DNA of 64,000 nucleotides, taken from positions 1,116,001 through 1,180,000 of the forward strand of contig JADWQD010000013.1 in assembly GCA_016110215.1 (NCBI GenBank), read 5' to 3'. This stretch comes from Capronia americana. Taxonomy: Eukaryota > Ascomycota > Eurotiomycetes > Chaetothyriales > Herpotrichiellaceae. The notes beneath the pieces are model-generated. The model was given only the letters and a program-made list of their open reading frames with translations, searched no databases and was not told the DNA's origin. Positions within the stretch are counted from its first letter, which is position 1. The number at the start of each line of letters is the position of its first letter. Shown piece after piece: positions 23,406-33,984 of this stretch. The position numbers were made by a program, and so were the translations under genes.

Positions 23406-24270
23406 TTACGCATCAATAACGACGGGATCCTCGCCTTCGACGCTTCTCTTCTTATCCAAGCCCCCCTCCTGCCGCACAAACTCCTCCAACGCCTCGACAA
23501 CAACCATATGATCCTCGTGCTGCTTCAACCCGCTCACCACCACGACACCCACGATCCCTTCCACGCCCCTCACCCGCACGGGCACCCCACCGCCATGGAT
23601 CGCGTACGACCCGGCCTCTGGGCCCGTCCCGAGGGCATATTTGCGCGCAAACTCCCCCTCGTCGCCCTTGAATTTGTTGTGCATGAACCACGTGCTCACG
23701 CCCCATCGGTGCACGGTCTTGCGCTTCCGCGCCACCCAGATGTCGTTGTCCGGCTGGATCCCCGGGCGGCTGGTGGCGTGGAAGAGCAGATTCTGCGAGT
23801 TGGCGTGCGAGATGCTCACGACCGCCGGGTTGGGGGACAGGGCGCGCAGGCGCTGTCGGATGGCGAGGCCGAGGGAGAAGGCGTCGTCGGCCGTGAAGTG
23901 TGAGAGGACCAGGGAGTCCTCGAGCTGAGTTATGGAGGGGAGCTGGACGTAAGTGTAAGTGTAAGTGTAAGTGTAAGTGTAAGTGCAAGTGACATTATGT
24001 GGAATCCTAGGTCAGTGGGATAGAAGTACGTGTACGAGAGCGAGGATGAGGATAAGGACGAGGTCAATGTGGTGTGAGGATCTGTCTTTGCTGGCCGGTA
24101 CATTGCATATGCGTGTATATGCATGCATGCATTCAGAGCAGCACGATCGCCGCGGAGATCGATGGATGGTCTAGGTACAGTGGCTTGAATAATATGGGAA
24201 GGGAAGGGAAGGGAAAGGGAACAGTTAAGCCTACATCGCGGGGCGCCTCGCGCAATGGACGGGCGGACAT
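23406..24270 (-). CDS. UPF0303 / YBR137W-like heme-binding-fold protein
   Basis: Two exons, 24270-24235 and 23942-23406, with a 292-nt intron, give 190 residues. The body matches yeast Ybr137w in order: SHFTADDAFSLGLAIRQRL, QPDNDIWVARKRKTVHRWGVSTWFMH, YAIHGGGVPVRV and VSGLKQHEDHMVVVEALEEF. The fold is the GlcG/HbpS-like (DUF336) one. Ybr137w is reported to associate with the Get/tail-anchored-protein system and to be involved in recovery from proteotoxic stress; the reaction, if any, is unknown. The large exon has no in-frame Met before residue LPSI, so a spliced first exon is required. ATG 24270 with MSARPLREAPRD and a GTAGGC donor fits phase 0, but that exon is inferred only from signals. 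The intron ends in a splice-word repeat array. Confidence 0.85.
23949..23990 (+). repeat. (GTAAGT)6 hexamer array plus one GCAAGT
   Basis: Six perfect GTAAGT units followed by GCAAGT, lying inside the intron of the UPF0303 gene just five bases from its acceptor CAG. On the gene's own strand it reads as a pyrimidine-biased ACTTAC run. Confidence 0.95.
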
Positions 24271-24720
24271 TTTGTTGAGGTGATCAGCGTAGCTGTAGGT
24301 ATCGTCTTATGGTTACAACAATCCAGTATGCTTTCGTGTGAGGATAGATCGAGGCTCAATGAGACTCTTCAGGACCTTGTGAAGGCTCTTCAAAAGTTTG
24401 AGGGGTCGGAATGGTTGGACATTTTTCCCCGCACTCAGCCTGATCTCACCAAAGAAACCAAAGGAGCGGAAATACGAGGTACGAGGTACTACTTGCTAGG
24501 AGGCACTGCCGCTTTAATGAACACTCATGCTGATATTTCCTCCCCGTCACTGACGAACCTACCTCCGTGGCCATTATCGCATTTAAGCAAGCTGCGCTCG
24601 AGACACTACCTCCAGCAGATGTAGGATATATTAAACGGAGAACTTATATCTGGCTAGATGGGCGTAATCAAGCAAGCGTCTCCTCGGCAGCAAATCCAAG
24701 ACAGCTCCAGAACGACAAGG
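24271..24720. other. intergenic, promoter of the UPF0303 gene
   Basis: This lies between two tandem minus-strand genes. A plus-strand frame of 114 codons (24280-24624) resembles no family and is antisense to the promoter. Confidence 0.55.
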
Positions 24721-25607
24721 TCAAGCAACCTCCCCTCGTGCTATGAAACCTTTGAGCTCCATGTCGTGGCCGTACAGCGTCATCTTGAACGGTCGTTCTA
24801 TGACGACATACTCAAAGTTCTTGCCCATGCCAGCGCCTTGGAAGTACTGGCGCATATCCTCTTCCGTGAAACCATGCTTGTTGATGGTTTGCAGCACTTT
24901 CTTCGCCTCCTCGGGCAGGTCTGCGCGCAATTCAGGCCTCTCGTCCTGGAACACTCTATCCAATATCACGCAGACGCCACCCGGTCGCAATGTCTTGGAC
25001 AATCGACGCAGAAGTCCTGGCGGGTCAGCGACGTGGTGTAGCGCCATGCAGACGGCTGCCACGTCGAAGTCGGAGAGCTCTGGATCGGTGAGCTGTGGCT
25101 CGGCGAGCAGATCCAGCTGGAGTGCGTGGGCTTTGGTACGAGAAAACCCCTGGCCTTCCGCCCATTTGTTATACTCGGCCACCATGTTTTCGGACAGGTC
25201 GAGCCCTACGGTTTCGTCGACATAGGGAGCTAAGGCCTGTATGCACAAGCGCTGTCGTGTCAGCATCAACACTTTTTGTGTTCCACGATCCTGATCGGAG
25301 ATGGAATACTGTACGTGCCTTGGAAGCTGTGCCAGAGCCACAAGCATAATCCAGCAACTTCAACGGCCCCTTGTCATTCTTCGAAGTGTTGTCTTCGCCC
25401 AGCTTGGTGCTAATCCATGATCTCCTCTCCTTCAAATCCTCAATGACGGCCTGGATGAGAGGAGCCCAGTTGTTCTGGTGGCTTGAAGCAACCTGACTAG
25501 AAGAGGGCCCAGCCTTAGCCAAACATCCCATTGTCCGACGAAGTCACCAAAGGGACGATCATACATACTCGAAATGCTCGCGATTGCGCGCCGTGAGATC
25601 ACCCATT
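24721..25607 (-). CDS. class I SAM-dependent methyltransferase
   Basis: Three exons, 25607-25570, 25496-25319 and 25236-24721, give 243 residues. Motif I is LLDYACGSGTASK (residues 60-72). The acidic end of beta-2 is VGLDLSENMVAEYN, motif II/III is FDVAAVCMALHHVADPPGLLRRLSKTLRPGG, and the tail carries FQGAGMGKNFEYVVIERPF. This is the Methyltransf_11/25 type found in small-molecule methyltransferases of fungi; the acceptor is unknown. Exon 2 to exon 3 must join Lys72 to Ala73 in phase 0. The only site that does so is AAG|GCACGT, giving a GC-AG intron of 82 nt, because the nearby GTACAG donor puts the conserved VDETVGLDLS frame out of phase. The first exon (MGDLTARNREHF) is a weaker inference but fits the NREHFD opening usual in this family. 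Confidence 0.88.
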
Positions 25608-26405
25608 TCCGTTCCGTGTGTATGTCAATTGAGCTTACGTTCAGGACCAGTTGCATGCAAGTGCTTCCTGCTACATTGATTTCAATTCATACTTGCACAG
25701 AGCCGACTGACAGAAAAGCGGGAGGGTTCACGGATATATGACAATTAGTTGGCAACTTGCCCAGCCAGAAACGAGACCTTCTGAGGGTCCTCCTAAGGAG
25801 TCAAAAGTGAGGACCTTCATCTCCTCCAACCGAGCATTTCCCAGCCGAGATCGCGAGGCTACAAAAGTCCGCAGGAGTACCTCACCTAGGAATCCGCGGG
25901 CATGATCATGACTTGGATTGCAATGTGGACGATTTCAGGACAGACTGAACTGCTAACGGAGACTTTTCGAGGCGGAGAGTTTCGAAGCGGAGACTATTGT
26001 CGAAGCAGACGCTTTAGTGGAAAGTCCGAGCTAAGGATTTGGCTGGATGGGTGGCTACGAATGTGGCTAACGATGTTCCGCTAAGTAGTCCGGAAGTTCT
26101 GGGATGCCGATCTGTCCTCGCGATCCTGGTGCGAATCAGATAACGACCTGCGTCGTCTGGAGTGCTACTCCTATCGTCGTCGTCCTCGCATTTGAAGGGT
26201 CAGTATTCTTCTCCCCCCAGCAATGTGCCTAATTTCAGGGTCGCTATTAACTAACCCTTGAATACAAGAAGCAGTACTACGCAACCAGACTTACGAAAGC
26301 CTCGGAAATACCTAAAATATGTTCTTTTATTTATGAGAAATGGCTTATACAAAGCTGGACTGGTTATTTTCTTTGACCTCATCCAGTAGGAGTACAATCC
26401 CAGCA
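25608..26405. other. intergenic, promoter of the methyltransferase gene
   Basis: Contains one full copy of the AAAAGTGAGGACCTT motif, which with the upstream GGTCCTC at 25788-25794 can pair as a GGTCCTC/GAGGACC stem. A GCGGAG-type imperfect repeat lies near 25970-26000. No gene is seen. Confidence 0.55.
25803..25817 (+). repeat. dispersed 15-bp motif AAAAGTGAGGACCTT, copy 1
   Basis: Exact copy of a motif also found at 60901-60915 and, reversed, at 61316-61330. It lies 196 bp upstream of the methyltransferase start. Confidence 0.7.
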
Positions 26406-27125
26406 CTACAAATGTCCGGCTAATCCAGCCAACGAGCCGTACGCAGCGCGTGGGTCGCCCTTGTATCTCTTCTCGGCAGTCTGCCAGTTTATAACATCCC
26501 AGATCTTGGTGAGGTATTCTTTCTTGTTGTTGAAGTATTGGATATAATACGCATGCTCCCACATGTCGACTCCCAGCACAATGCCCTTTGCTCCTTTTGG
26601 CAGATCCTGATCCTTGCTCGTCGTTAACTCCAGCGCCTTCGTCTGCGGGTCCTGGACTAGCCATTGCCAGCCAGACCCTTGGATGGCCAGAGCAGAGGAC
26701 TCAAAGGCCGCCTTGAAGGCGTCGAAGCTGCCCCACCGTTTTGTGATGGCATCGCTGAGGGTAGGAGCGACGGCGGAGATATTGTTATACCCGGTTGACG
26801 CGGGGGCAAGGGACTCCCAGAACAGGGTATGGTTGATATGTCCGCCGGCGTTGAAGTTGATGGCGGCTTGAAGCTCGAGTTGCTTCACCAGGTTGTTGGA
26901 GGAGGCTGCTTCTGCCTGTGCGCCGAGCGCGGCATTCAAATTGGTGATGTAGGTTCGGTGGTGTCTGTTATAATGAAGGTCCATTATTTGCCCTGAGATG
27001 GACGGTTCCAGCGCCTACAGAGCACGAGTCGGGTCAGCAACGCGGCAGACTTAAGTTATCGAGATGAAGTCACCACTCACATCGAGGCTGTATTGCAGCG
27101 GAGGTAACTCGTATGTCACTGGCAT
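26406..27125 (-). CDS. iron/manganese-type superoxide dismutase, no mitochondrial presequence
   Basis: Two exons, 27125-27081 and 27014-26406, give 217 residues. It converts superoxide to hydrogen peroxide and oxygen. Metal ligands are His29 (IMDLHYNRHH), His77 (GGHINHTLFW), Asp165 and His169 (VDMWEHAYY). Gln151 in SKDQDLP occupies the place of the active-site Gln of Mn enzymes, which favours Mn over Fe. The protein starts MPVTYELPPLQYSLDALEPS, so the catalytic fold begins within a few residues of Met. The usual arginine-rich mitochondrial presequence is absent, as in known cytosolic fungal Mn-SODs. The C-terminus AGHL is near but not a canonical peroxisomal signal. An extra upstream exon carrying a presequence cannot be excluded, but no suitable ATG and donor are obvious. 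Confidence 0.93.
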
Positions 27126-27848
27126 CGTGCTCGGACGAGATTATAATGACTTTGGTGTTGGCTCTACTTGACGGCGTACGGTCGGATGCTGCTGGGATTC
27201 TTCGGTATCAGCAGACACGATGACCCGAAAGTGAGAGGGGAAGAACGTATCCATCCTTATACATGCCAGATGATTCGATTGTTGCCAATGGCATCATGGG
27301 GCCAGGAGCTCGATCCCAATGCAGTAGGTACTAACTTGCTCAACATGCGGGTGGGACCAATCTGAGCACGTTTTGGCGTAATACGCAACTGAGGACCTTA
27401 AATCTGTGATTTGCTCAAAAGAGACGCATGTACATCGTGAGACTCCGAGCATCGCAAGAGACGACCACCATCACATATCCTGTAGAGGAACTATATGTTA
27501 ATTGGTGTATTTGTTGGCAGAGAAGTCAATGTTGCTGTTGGACAGCGCACCCGATGGACGCTCGAATGACATTTCAGACGCCTCTGCAACGCCCCTTCTT
27601 ACCAACACTGTCACAAGGACGCCTCGATCTATGCCGACAGGTTAGCAGCGCTCAGCTTCACCTTTCCGAGAGGTGTTTTAAGAGAGGGGCTCTGAGATGA
27701 AATCGGGCATGCCTCCGAACGACAAAACGGGTGGTCATCTGGATATTGTAAGTATGCGACTTTCGTATATGTAAAAAGGTGCTGAAGGCCTCTGTTACTT
27801 CATACAACGTCATGATTGACCGTTTGAAGAGTGCATCAAACACCTTTT
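27126..27848. other. intergenic, promoter of the superoxide dismutase gene
   Basis: Short frames only. A 12-bp partial copy of the dispersed motif lies 265 bp before the dismutase start. Confidence 0.55.
27390..27401 (+). repeat. partial copy (TGAGGACCTTAA) of the dispersed motif
   Basis: Twelve bases identical to the core and 3' extension of the copy at 60901-60918. Alone it would not be significant; it is listed because of the other copies. Confidence 0.4.
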
Positions 27849-30800
27849 TCAGGGTGGCCGTGCCTCCTTCCTCTTGAATAATGTCGTAATTTTCTTAAGT
27901 TTTCCAGGTTTCCCTCCAGGGGAGGATTTGTCCCCAGTCACTTCGACCGCAGCTTTGTCTTTCTGTAATCTCGCCGTCCCAAATACAACAGCTCCCTTGA
28001 CGGGTAGATTCGGCTCGTCCGATGGCGCCGGCTGTCCCATGTCAGAGCTCCTGAAAAGATGCTGCAGTCTTCTGGTGCAAAGCCTTCCTTTCCTATGCTG
28101 ACAACGTTCTTCAAATGCATCCACGTTGGGTCGCCAGGCCAATTGGGCTGACAGCCTGGTTTGACTCCTGAAGCCACCGTACTGTCTCGCCATGTCTTTC
28201 AGACACGCCAAACTGGCCACGAGATATTGCTTGTGTTTCGGTGGGCGGCGCCAGTCCTCGCACAGAGACTCGGGCGCCGAGGGCTTGATGATATCGCCCG
28301 CATTCCGACAAACCATGATCAGGAGGTTTTTCTCGGCCGCTAGTTCTTGCCAGCCTGTTGCAGAGGTTGCGTGGTTGTCTCGCTTGAGCACAAACTCCAA
28401 ATCGAAAGGAGGCCGCCCAATGAAGTCCATCAGCTCCCAGCCGGTGACGCAGCCCTTGGTGTACGTGATGGCACCCTTGTTTTCCCGCATGATTTCGATC
28501 CGAGCGGCCATACAGCATTTCATCTCCATGTAGAAAGTCTTCACCAGTCTTCGCAGTTCAAGGGGCTGATCGTCCTCTAGACTCGTGCAGATGACATTCT
28601 TGTACTGTTCTCGGAGTATTCTGTCGACCTCTTCAGCAAGAGGCTGTCCTGTGGGCACATGGGGCAGCGTCGTGTGACTCAGATTTCTCGCCTTGATGTA
28701 CAAGTGAACCATGTGCAGTAGCACGGCGTTGAGTGGAACAAGCCAACCGCATTGAACCGCTGAATCCCATATGACGACCGGACTGGTTTTCGACACGTAA
28801 ACGATGTCATCGTAGTTGCTATGCTCCACTCGGGCCTTCGTAGTTTTGGAGATCAGGATGTCTAATGTCGCGGTGGCGCTCAACATTCCCATTCCAGGGA
28901 AGCCGGAAGAAATCGATTTGATCCTGACTCCGGCCCCGGACGAGTCTTCCGGCAAGGCCGACAATTGCACATTATACTCACAATCCTCCTTCGCTAAGCG
29001 GATGTCGGCGTCTTTGCAGTATCCCACGAAATGACGGCTCTCAGGCGACATGCCGTTTTCTTCATTTCCCCCCGCCCACTCAGCGGATTCCTGTGCAAGA
29101 TAGCTTGAAAAGTCAAAGTCGTCGTGCACGCTCTTGCTGCTTTCGAAGTGCCACTGCAGGGTAGGGCGAGCGAGGCGCTCCTCAAGATCCAGGTTCTTCG
29201 AACCAGTTCTACGACTCGGGTGTAGGACGGAAGAAAAGCCAACGAATGCGAACTTGTCACCGACGGCCATGAAACTCGAGGTCCGGCTGAGGGTGATCAT
29301 CAATCCCAAGGGTATCTCCAGGCCGGCTTCCTCATTCCTCGGAGGTATGGGGAAACCTGCCGCAATTGCTGAGGTGCCGACCAACCGATGCCAGCAAGCA
29401 CTTTTTGTCTCCGGGGTGGGTGTGTAAGGGTTGATCTCGATATAAAATTCCGCGCCTCTGGTTGCAATGAAACTGATATCGGAAAGATGGACGCCCTCGG
29501 AAACGCATCTGACCGATGCTGTGAGCCAAGCCAGTTGCTGGCAGAGCTCGACAATCGTCCTCGTGGTCCCTATCACTGAGAATGTAACTTGGTTTTGACC
29601 TTCGGAAGATTTTTCGACCGTGAGAGAAGCATCTTCACTCTCTGCTCGCGTTTATCAGAATCGGGTTCCGTCGAATAGCGTGGGCGGAGACCTCACCGTA
29701 GAAATGTTCTTTTAGGAACTCCTGAACATGGTGACAAACGTCCCAGGTCGAATTCTTCCAGAGCCACTCCAAATACTGTTCGCAAGAAGCAGCATAAGCA
29801 TTAGTAGCGTCTCCCGTGATTGTCAGTGCTCGACGCAGATCATTCATCTGTCCCAGTTCTTGCAAAACAAATGTTTCTAGATCCCAATGGATGTGTACGC
29901 GAGCACTGCAGGAGGCTTGCAACAGAGTATCGAAGCCTTGCAGGACCTCATCGCGAATTAAGTCCAGAATCCCCTGCTGCAAGAGCCTGCGAAAGCGCAA
30001 TCGAAGCCTCCCAAAAGGTTTGCCGCCAAGCAAATGCTCCTCAACAACAGACAAGGGAAGCAGTCTTGTGGGGTTCGACATCGTGTCAAGCTCTGCTGTG
30101 GTAGCGTCGTGTTCCATGGTATTCGAAGACGTTGGCCTCTCTGTCTGTTCAGAAGGGGAGCTCATAAGCCGACCAATGTGACTGCTGAGGCCAATTGCTT
30201 CGTTTCTTGGACCATGAAGCGAGACAGGATTCCCAGAATCCAAAGGAAAGCTTGCGTCTGTGCCTACCTTCGTGGTTTCAAAGCTTGTCACGAGTTCTTT
30301 CAGAATGAACTCAAGCTGTAATGACAACATGTTCCCTGCCAATTTGTACAGCTCAGACTGAGTTTGAAGCCAAGAAGCGGCATTGGAATCGCGTAGGACT
30401 TGCAGTTCCTCGACGTAGAAGAGCAAAGCCTCACGCAAACCAGATTGCAGGCTCGTCATATCGATTTCGGAACTTATTGTGCTCCCCAAAGCGGTGCAGC
30501 TTCGAAGCGATGAGACGATTTCTATCGCGACAGCACGAGCGTCGAGTCCTTGTACCATCGTGTTGTCTTGATCTCCGGCTATACTGCGGGAGAGCTTTGA
30601 CAATGACGCGGACCAATAGCCCTCGTCCACATCTGAAGCCAAAGTGTTTGCAATCGAAGCTGGTGACGACGGCAATCTGTACGATTAAGGTGAGAAGCTA
30701 GCGTGAAAGAGGGCCTATCAACACCTACTGACTGGTTCGACCAAGAACGTCGGTCAACTTGACGATTCGAAGCCGTAGCTGGTGTTGCAGTTCGCGGACG

Positions 30801-33028
30801 TCTTGCGTATTGCTTGAGGAGATGACAAGCGTGCACAACGCTTTCAGGCTTTCCAAAGTGCTCACCATTTCAGGTTGGAAGGCCTGGGTGCCTAAGTAGG
30901 AGTATCCAGTGCCATGATTAGCCGAATCCCATGCTTGCAACATATCGATTAACTCGAGCACTGGAGACAGTTAGATGTAAACTTTGAATGAAGACAGATC
31001 CGTATCTCTACCTTCTTCTAGGACCTGCTCCTTCAACAGTGGGCGTTCCTGGCAGATTTCAACAATCCTTCGGAGAAACAATATTACTCCGTCAATGTTC
31101 CCGGGGTCTTTGAGCGCTAAGTGGAACAATCGCAGCAAATCCGGCAATGGCAATTCGAGTGCTCGAGCTTCATACTTTTCCCAATCGGTAACCAAGATCA
31201 GTTTGGCCTGAGGTGCGGTGCGAAACGAGTTGTGAACTGTACTTAGCTGCTCAAGCACTTCTAAAAGATCGTCTTCTGGTGTAGACGAAGGACTGCGCCG
31301 TTTTGACGACACAAGATAACGCAGTGCGGCCGCAATCGACTTTGGCAACAGAGGGTCTGCCTGTTCCAAAGCTCGAAATGCAGACCCCAGCCTTGTAACG
31401 TCCTCAGCCACGTCCGAGGTTTCGTCCACTCCTTCAAGTTTGTGGAACAGCAAAATTTCCAGAAGAAGAATAGCGACTTGTGCCCGCTGATCAAATCCGG
31501 ACGGACTGGGGAGACCTTCCGTCGTTTCCGACAACTTCTCCGCGACTGTAATGTCCAGTAGCATGTCCTCGGCGAAGATTGTACCAGACCTCACCGGAAA
31601 CCAAATGTGGCGGGAGTCTAAACGGCCGTTGAGGTTCGTCACACCAATGAATACGATGACCGCCTCGATTAAGATGATACAAAGAGCCAACCGCGAACTG
31701 AAAGACACCATCCTCTTCACCTGGATAACATCCTCTAGAGTGGCTCGACGAGCATCATGAGGCAAATCTGGCTTCCCAATTTGCAGCAGGATTCTGCCTT
31801 CGGCGTCAAGGGCGCTATAGAGCACTGGCATCAAGTCGTCAGGGTGTTGCCCGAACCCTAGAAGATGATTCGCAAGATTTTGAGCACCGATAACCTCAGT
31901 AGCAGGAAAGAACGATCGAGTCGCCGGTTTGGCTGGAATAGCTTCATCTGACGACAGGGTGGGAGGGTGTTCTGCAAATCTAACTGCTCTCGCCGTTCTT
32001 GGAGAGCCAGGCCCACCCACTTCTGTTTTGGAGCTTGAGGGCTTCGCGAAGTCGATTTGATCTGAGCTAAATCAAAATCAGCGTGCAAGCTTGTGGCGGC
32101 ACAGAGTTGAGTGGCTTTCCCTTCTCCGAACCTCAGGTTTCTGCGACAAAGAAAGACCCATACCTTGTCGTTAAGTCTCTGTTTCCCCGCCAGATGCCGC
32201 GGCTAGAGACTCGTGCGCGGGCTTCGATCTGCCACGATGGCTCAGAGAGCGCCTTCGGTCCTCCAGGCTGAGTAACTCCGGTAGTAGACTGCATGTGAGT
32301 TAAAAGCCGAACCTGGGCAGACATCCTGGTAACGCCAACGGATTGGCAAAATACAGCCAAATCCCAATGCGTTGCCGAGCCAGAACCGGTTTGAGATAGT
32401 GTAGTGAGGATTGCGGTTGCTTGTCGCCGGGCGCTGTGTATTACGCTTCGCCAATCACCATGTCTGCGGTATCTTCCGGGCGGCGGGTGCAAAGGCTGCA
32501 TCTCGGCAATGCGTCTAAGGGTTTGGATCTTCTCCCCTATTCTAAGCAGTTGTTCTTCGATTGTGTTGATGCTGGTCATGAAGAGCAGTCGTCTTTTAAT
32601 CGTGGAACTGCCCTTGTCGAACTAAGCAGTTTTAGTGATAGTAAACCTGACGAGGCTGTCGTTACCTTGCTAAGTTGGTCCATCAATCGCCGGAGCTCTT
32701 GATGGATGATGAAGCACAGATCAACAAAGGTGTCATAGGCTGAACCCAGCTTCTCCTTCAGTTGCTCATCGATATTGCTGTCGCGCCAGAACTCACTATC
32801 ACGCAGGGAGTTCAGGGAAAGGGGATCCACAGAGACCTCTCCCAGAACTTTCATGATTATATACTCAAAGTTGGTCTGCTCACGCTGGATGCGCACGAGA
32901 CAACTGTGGAGTTTTTGGTCTCTCTTGCCAAACCGGAAAGCCTTCATTGTCGATTGCCAGAATTCTAGAGATTCGATGACCACCGGCATAATGGCGAGCA
33001 CTACGCCGGCAACTTCCACTCCGCTCAT
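27849..33028 (-). CDS. giant fungal protein with HeLo/DUF7580-like N-terminus, function unknown
   Basis: Six exons, 33028-32666, 32621-32164, 32066-31012, 30960-30729, 30676-29697 and 29575-27849, join in phase to 1604 residues. The N-terminus (MSGVEVAGVVLAIMPVVIESLEFW, then a helical region to about 200) resembles the helical N-terminal domain of many fungal STAND-like and DUF7580 proteins. Residues about 275-480 have the DUF7580 look (basic RTARAVRFAEHPP linker, then SSRLALCIILIEAVI and VAILLLEILLFHKLE). A helical middle follows. Residues about 1030-1060 show TIVELCQQLAWLTASVR, and about 1280-1530 show GWLVPLNAVLLHMVH, GWELMD and a Cys/Trp-rich end, a pattern I have seen in large uncharacterised fungal proteins. 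The C-terminus is basic (KKITTLFKRKEARPP). There is no NACHT P-loop, signal peptide or ankyrin repeat. It could be two genes (33028-30971 and 30960-27849), but the intron at 30961-31011 has a CTAAC branch site and closes in phase. Confidence 0.75.
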
Positions 33029-33984
33029 TCTGTCGTATCAGGAGTCGTCGCAGATTTTGTGCAATCTGAAACAGGAAGAGGACCACGAATAGACGCTGGC
33101 TGCGAACTTGAATCTGTGCTGAGCTGTGTCAAGGCTCGGATCGACTCTTCGTATGAGACTTTCCCACCGAACAATGAATGAATACTGAATGATGTATCGC
33201 TTGTCGGAAACCGTGTCGAGCAACCGTCGGAAGATGCGAGAGTAGAAATGCAAAAGTTTCAGGCAGCCTCAAAGTGAGGCAGAGCTGAGGGTAAATGGTA
33301 AATGGTAGAGAGGAAGTACTACGTAGGTGGCAGGCGGGGTAGTTCTCATGCAGCTCTCACCCAGCTCTCACCGGTTTGTGTAACAGCCATGATACAGTCG
33401 CCACGTAGCATCCAGTGGCCCGCTGAGGCTGTTAGCACTGCCAACACACCAACAACCAACCTCACGGTCTCTGGCTTTGATACAATACGAGGTGAAAGAC
33501 CTTAGAGGACTGCCCGGCCGAATTGACAGGGGGGATTGAGGACCCTGCGGCAAGCGTCTGGAACGGGCTTTTGACCCATATGGCTTAGCGGCTAACTGGG
33601 TACGAGTTACGAAGCGATCAGTTGATCCATCAATCAATCAGCCAGTATTGCGTCAATGGGGCAGCGTTCCTTCAAAGAGCCTCACCGTCAAAGCGCGGCT
33701 CATTGCGAGGCACTTTATAGGCTGTCCTGTCCTGTAGCATCGATCGCCAACAGAGGACCGCGACCAGAACAACCGGCTAAAATTTCACCTCCCAAGAATC
33801 CCTGTCAGAGGCCCTTTCTCAGGGAAACCGTCGATTTAATTTACTTGCTATGAGCAGCATGACTGTCTACTATAGCACAAGGCATAGGACCAGGTCATCC
33901 ATCATACACGTCCAGCCGTGATATCATACATATGTACAGGAAGCGACTTGTGATTGCATTCTCAGTCTTGCACATCGGCCTGCT
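33029..33984. other. intergenic, promoter of the giant-protein gene
   Basis: Contains short direct repeats (ggtaaatggtaaatggtagag near 33290 and cagctctcacccagctctcacc near 33350). No gene is seen. Confidence 0.55.

Noticed and set aside
23452..23988. 178-codon minus frame starting with a His-Leu repeat
   Set aside because: It is an alternative frame of the UPF0303 exon; the repeat is the translated hexamer array of the intron.
24280..24624. 114-codon plus frame upstream of the UPF0303 gene
   Set aside because: Lies antisense in a promoter, resembles no family, and has no leader of its own.
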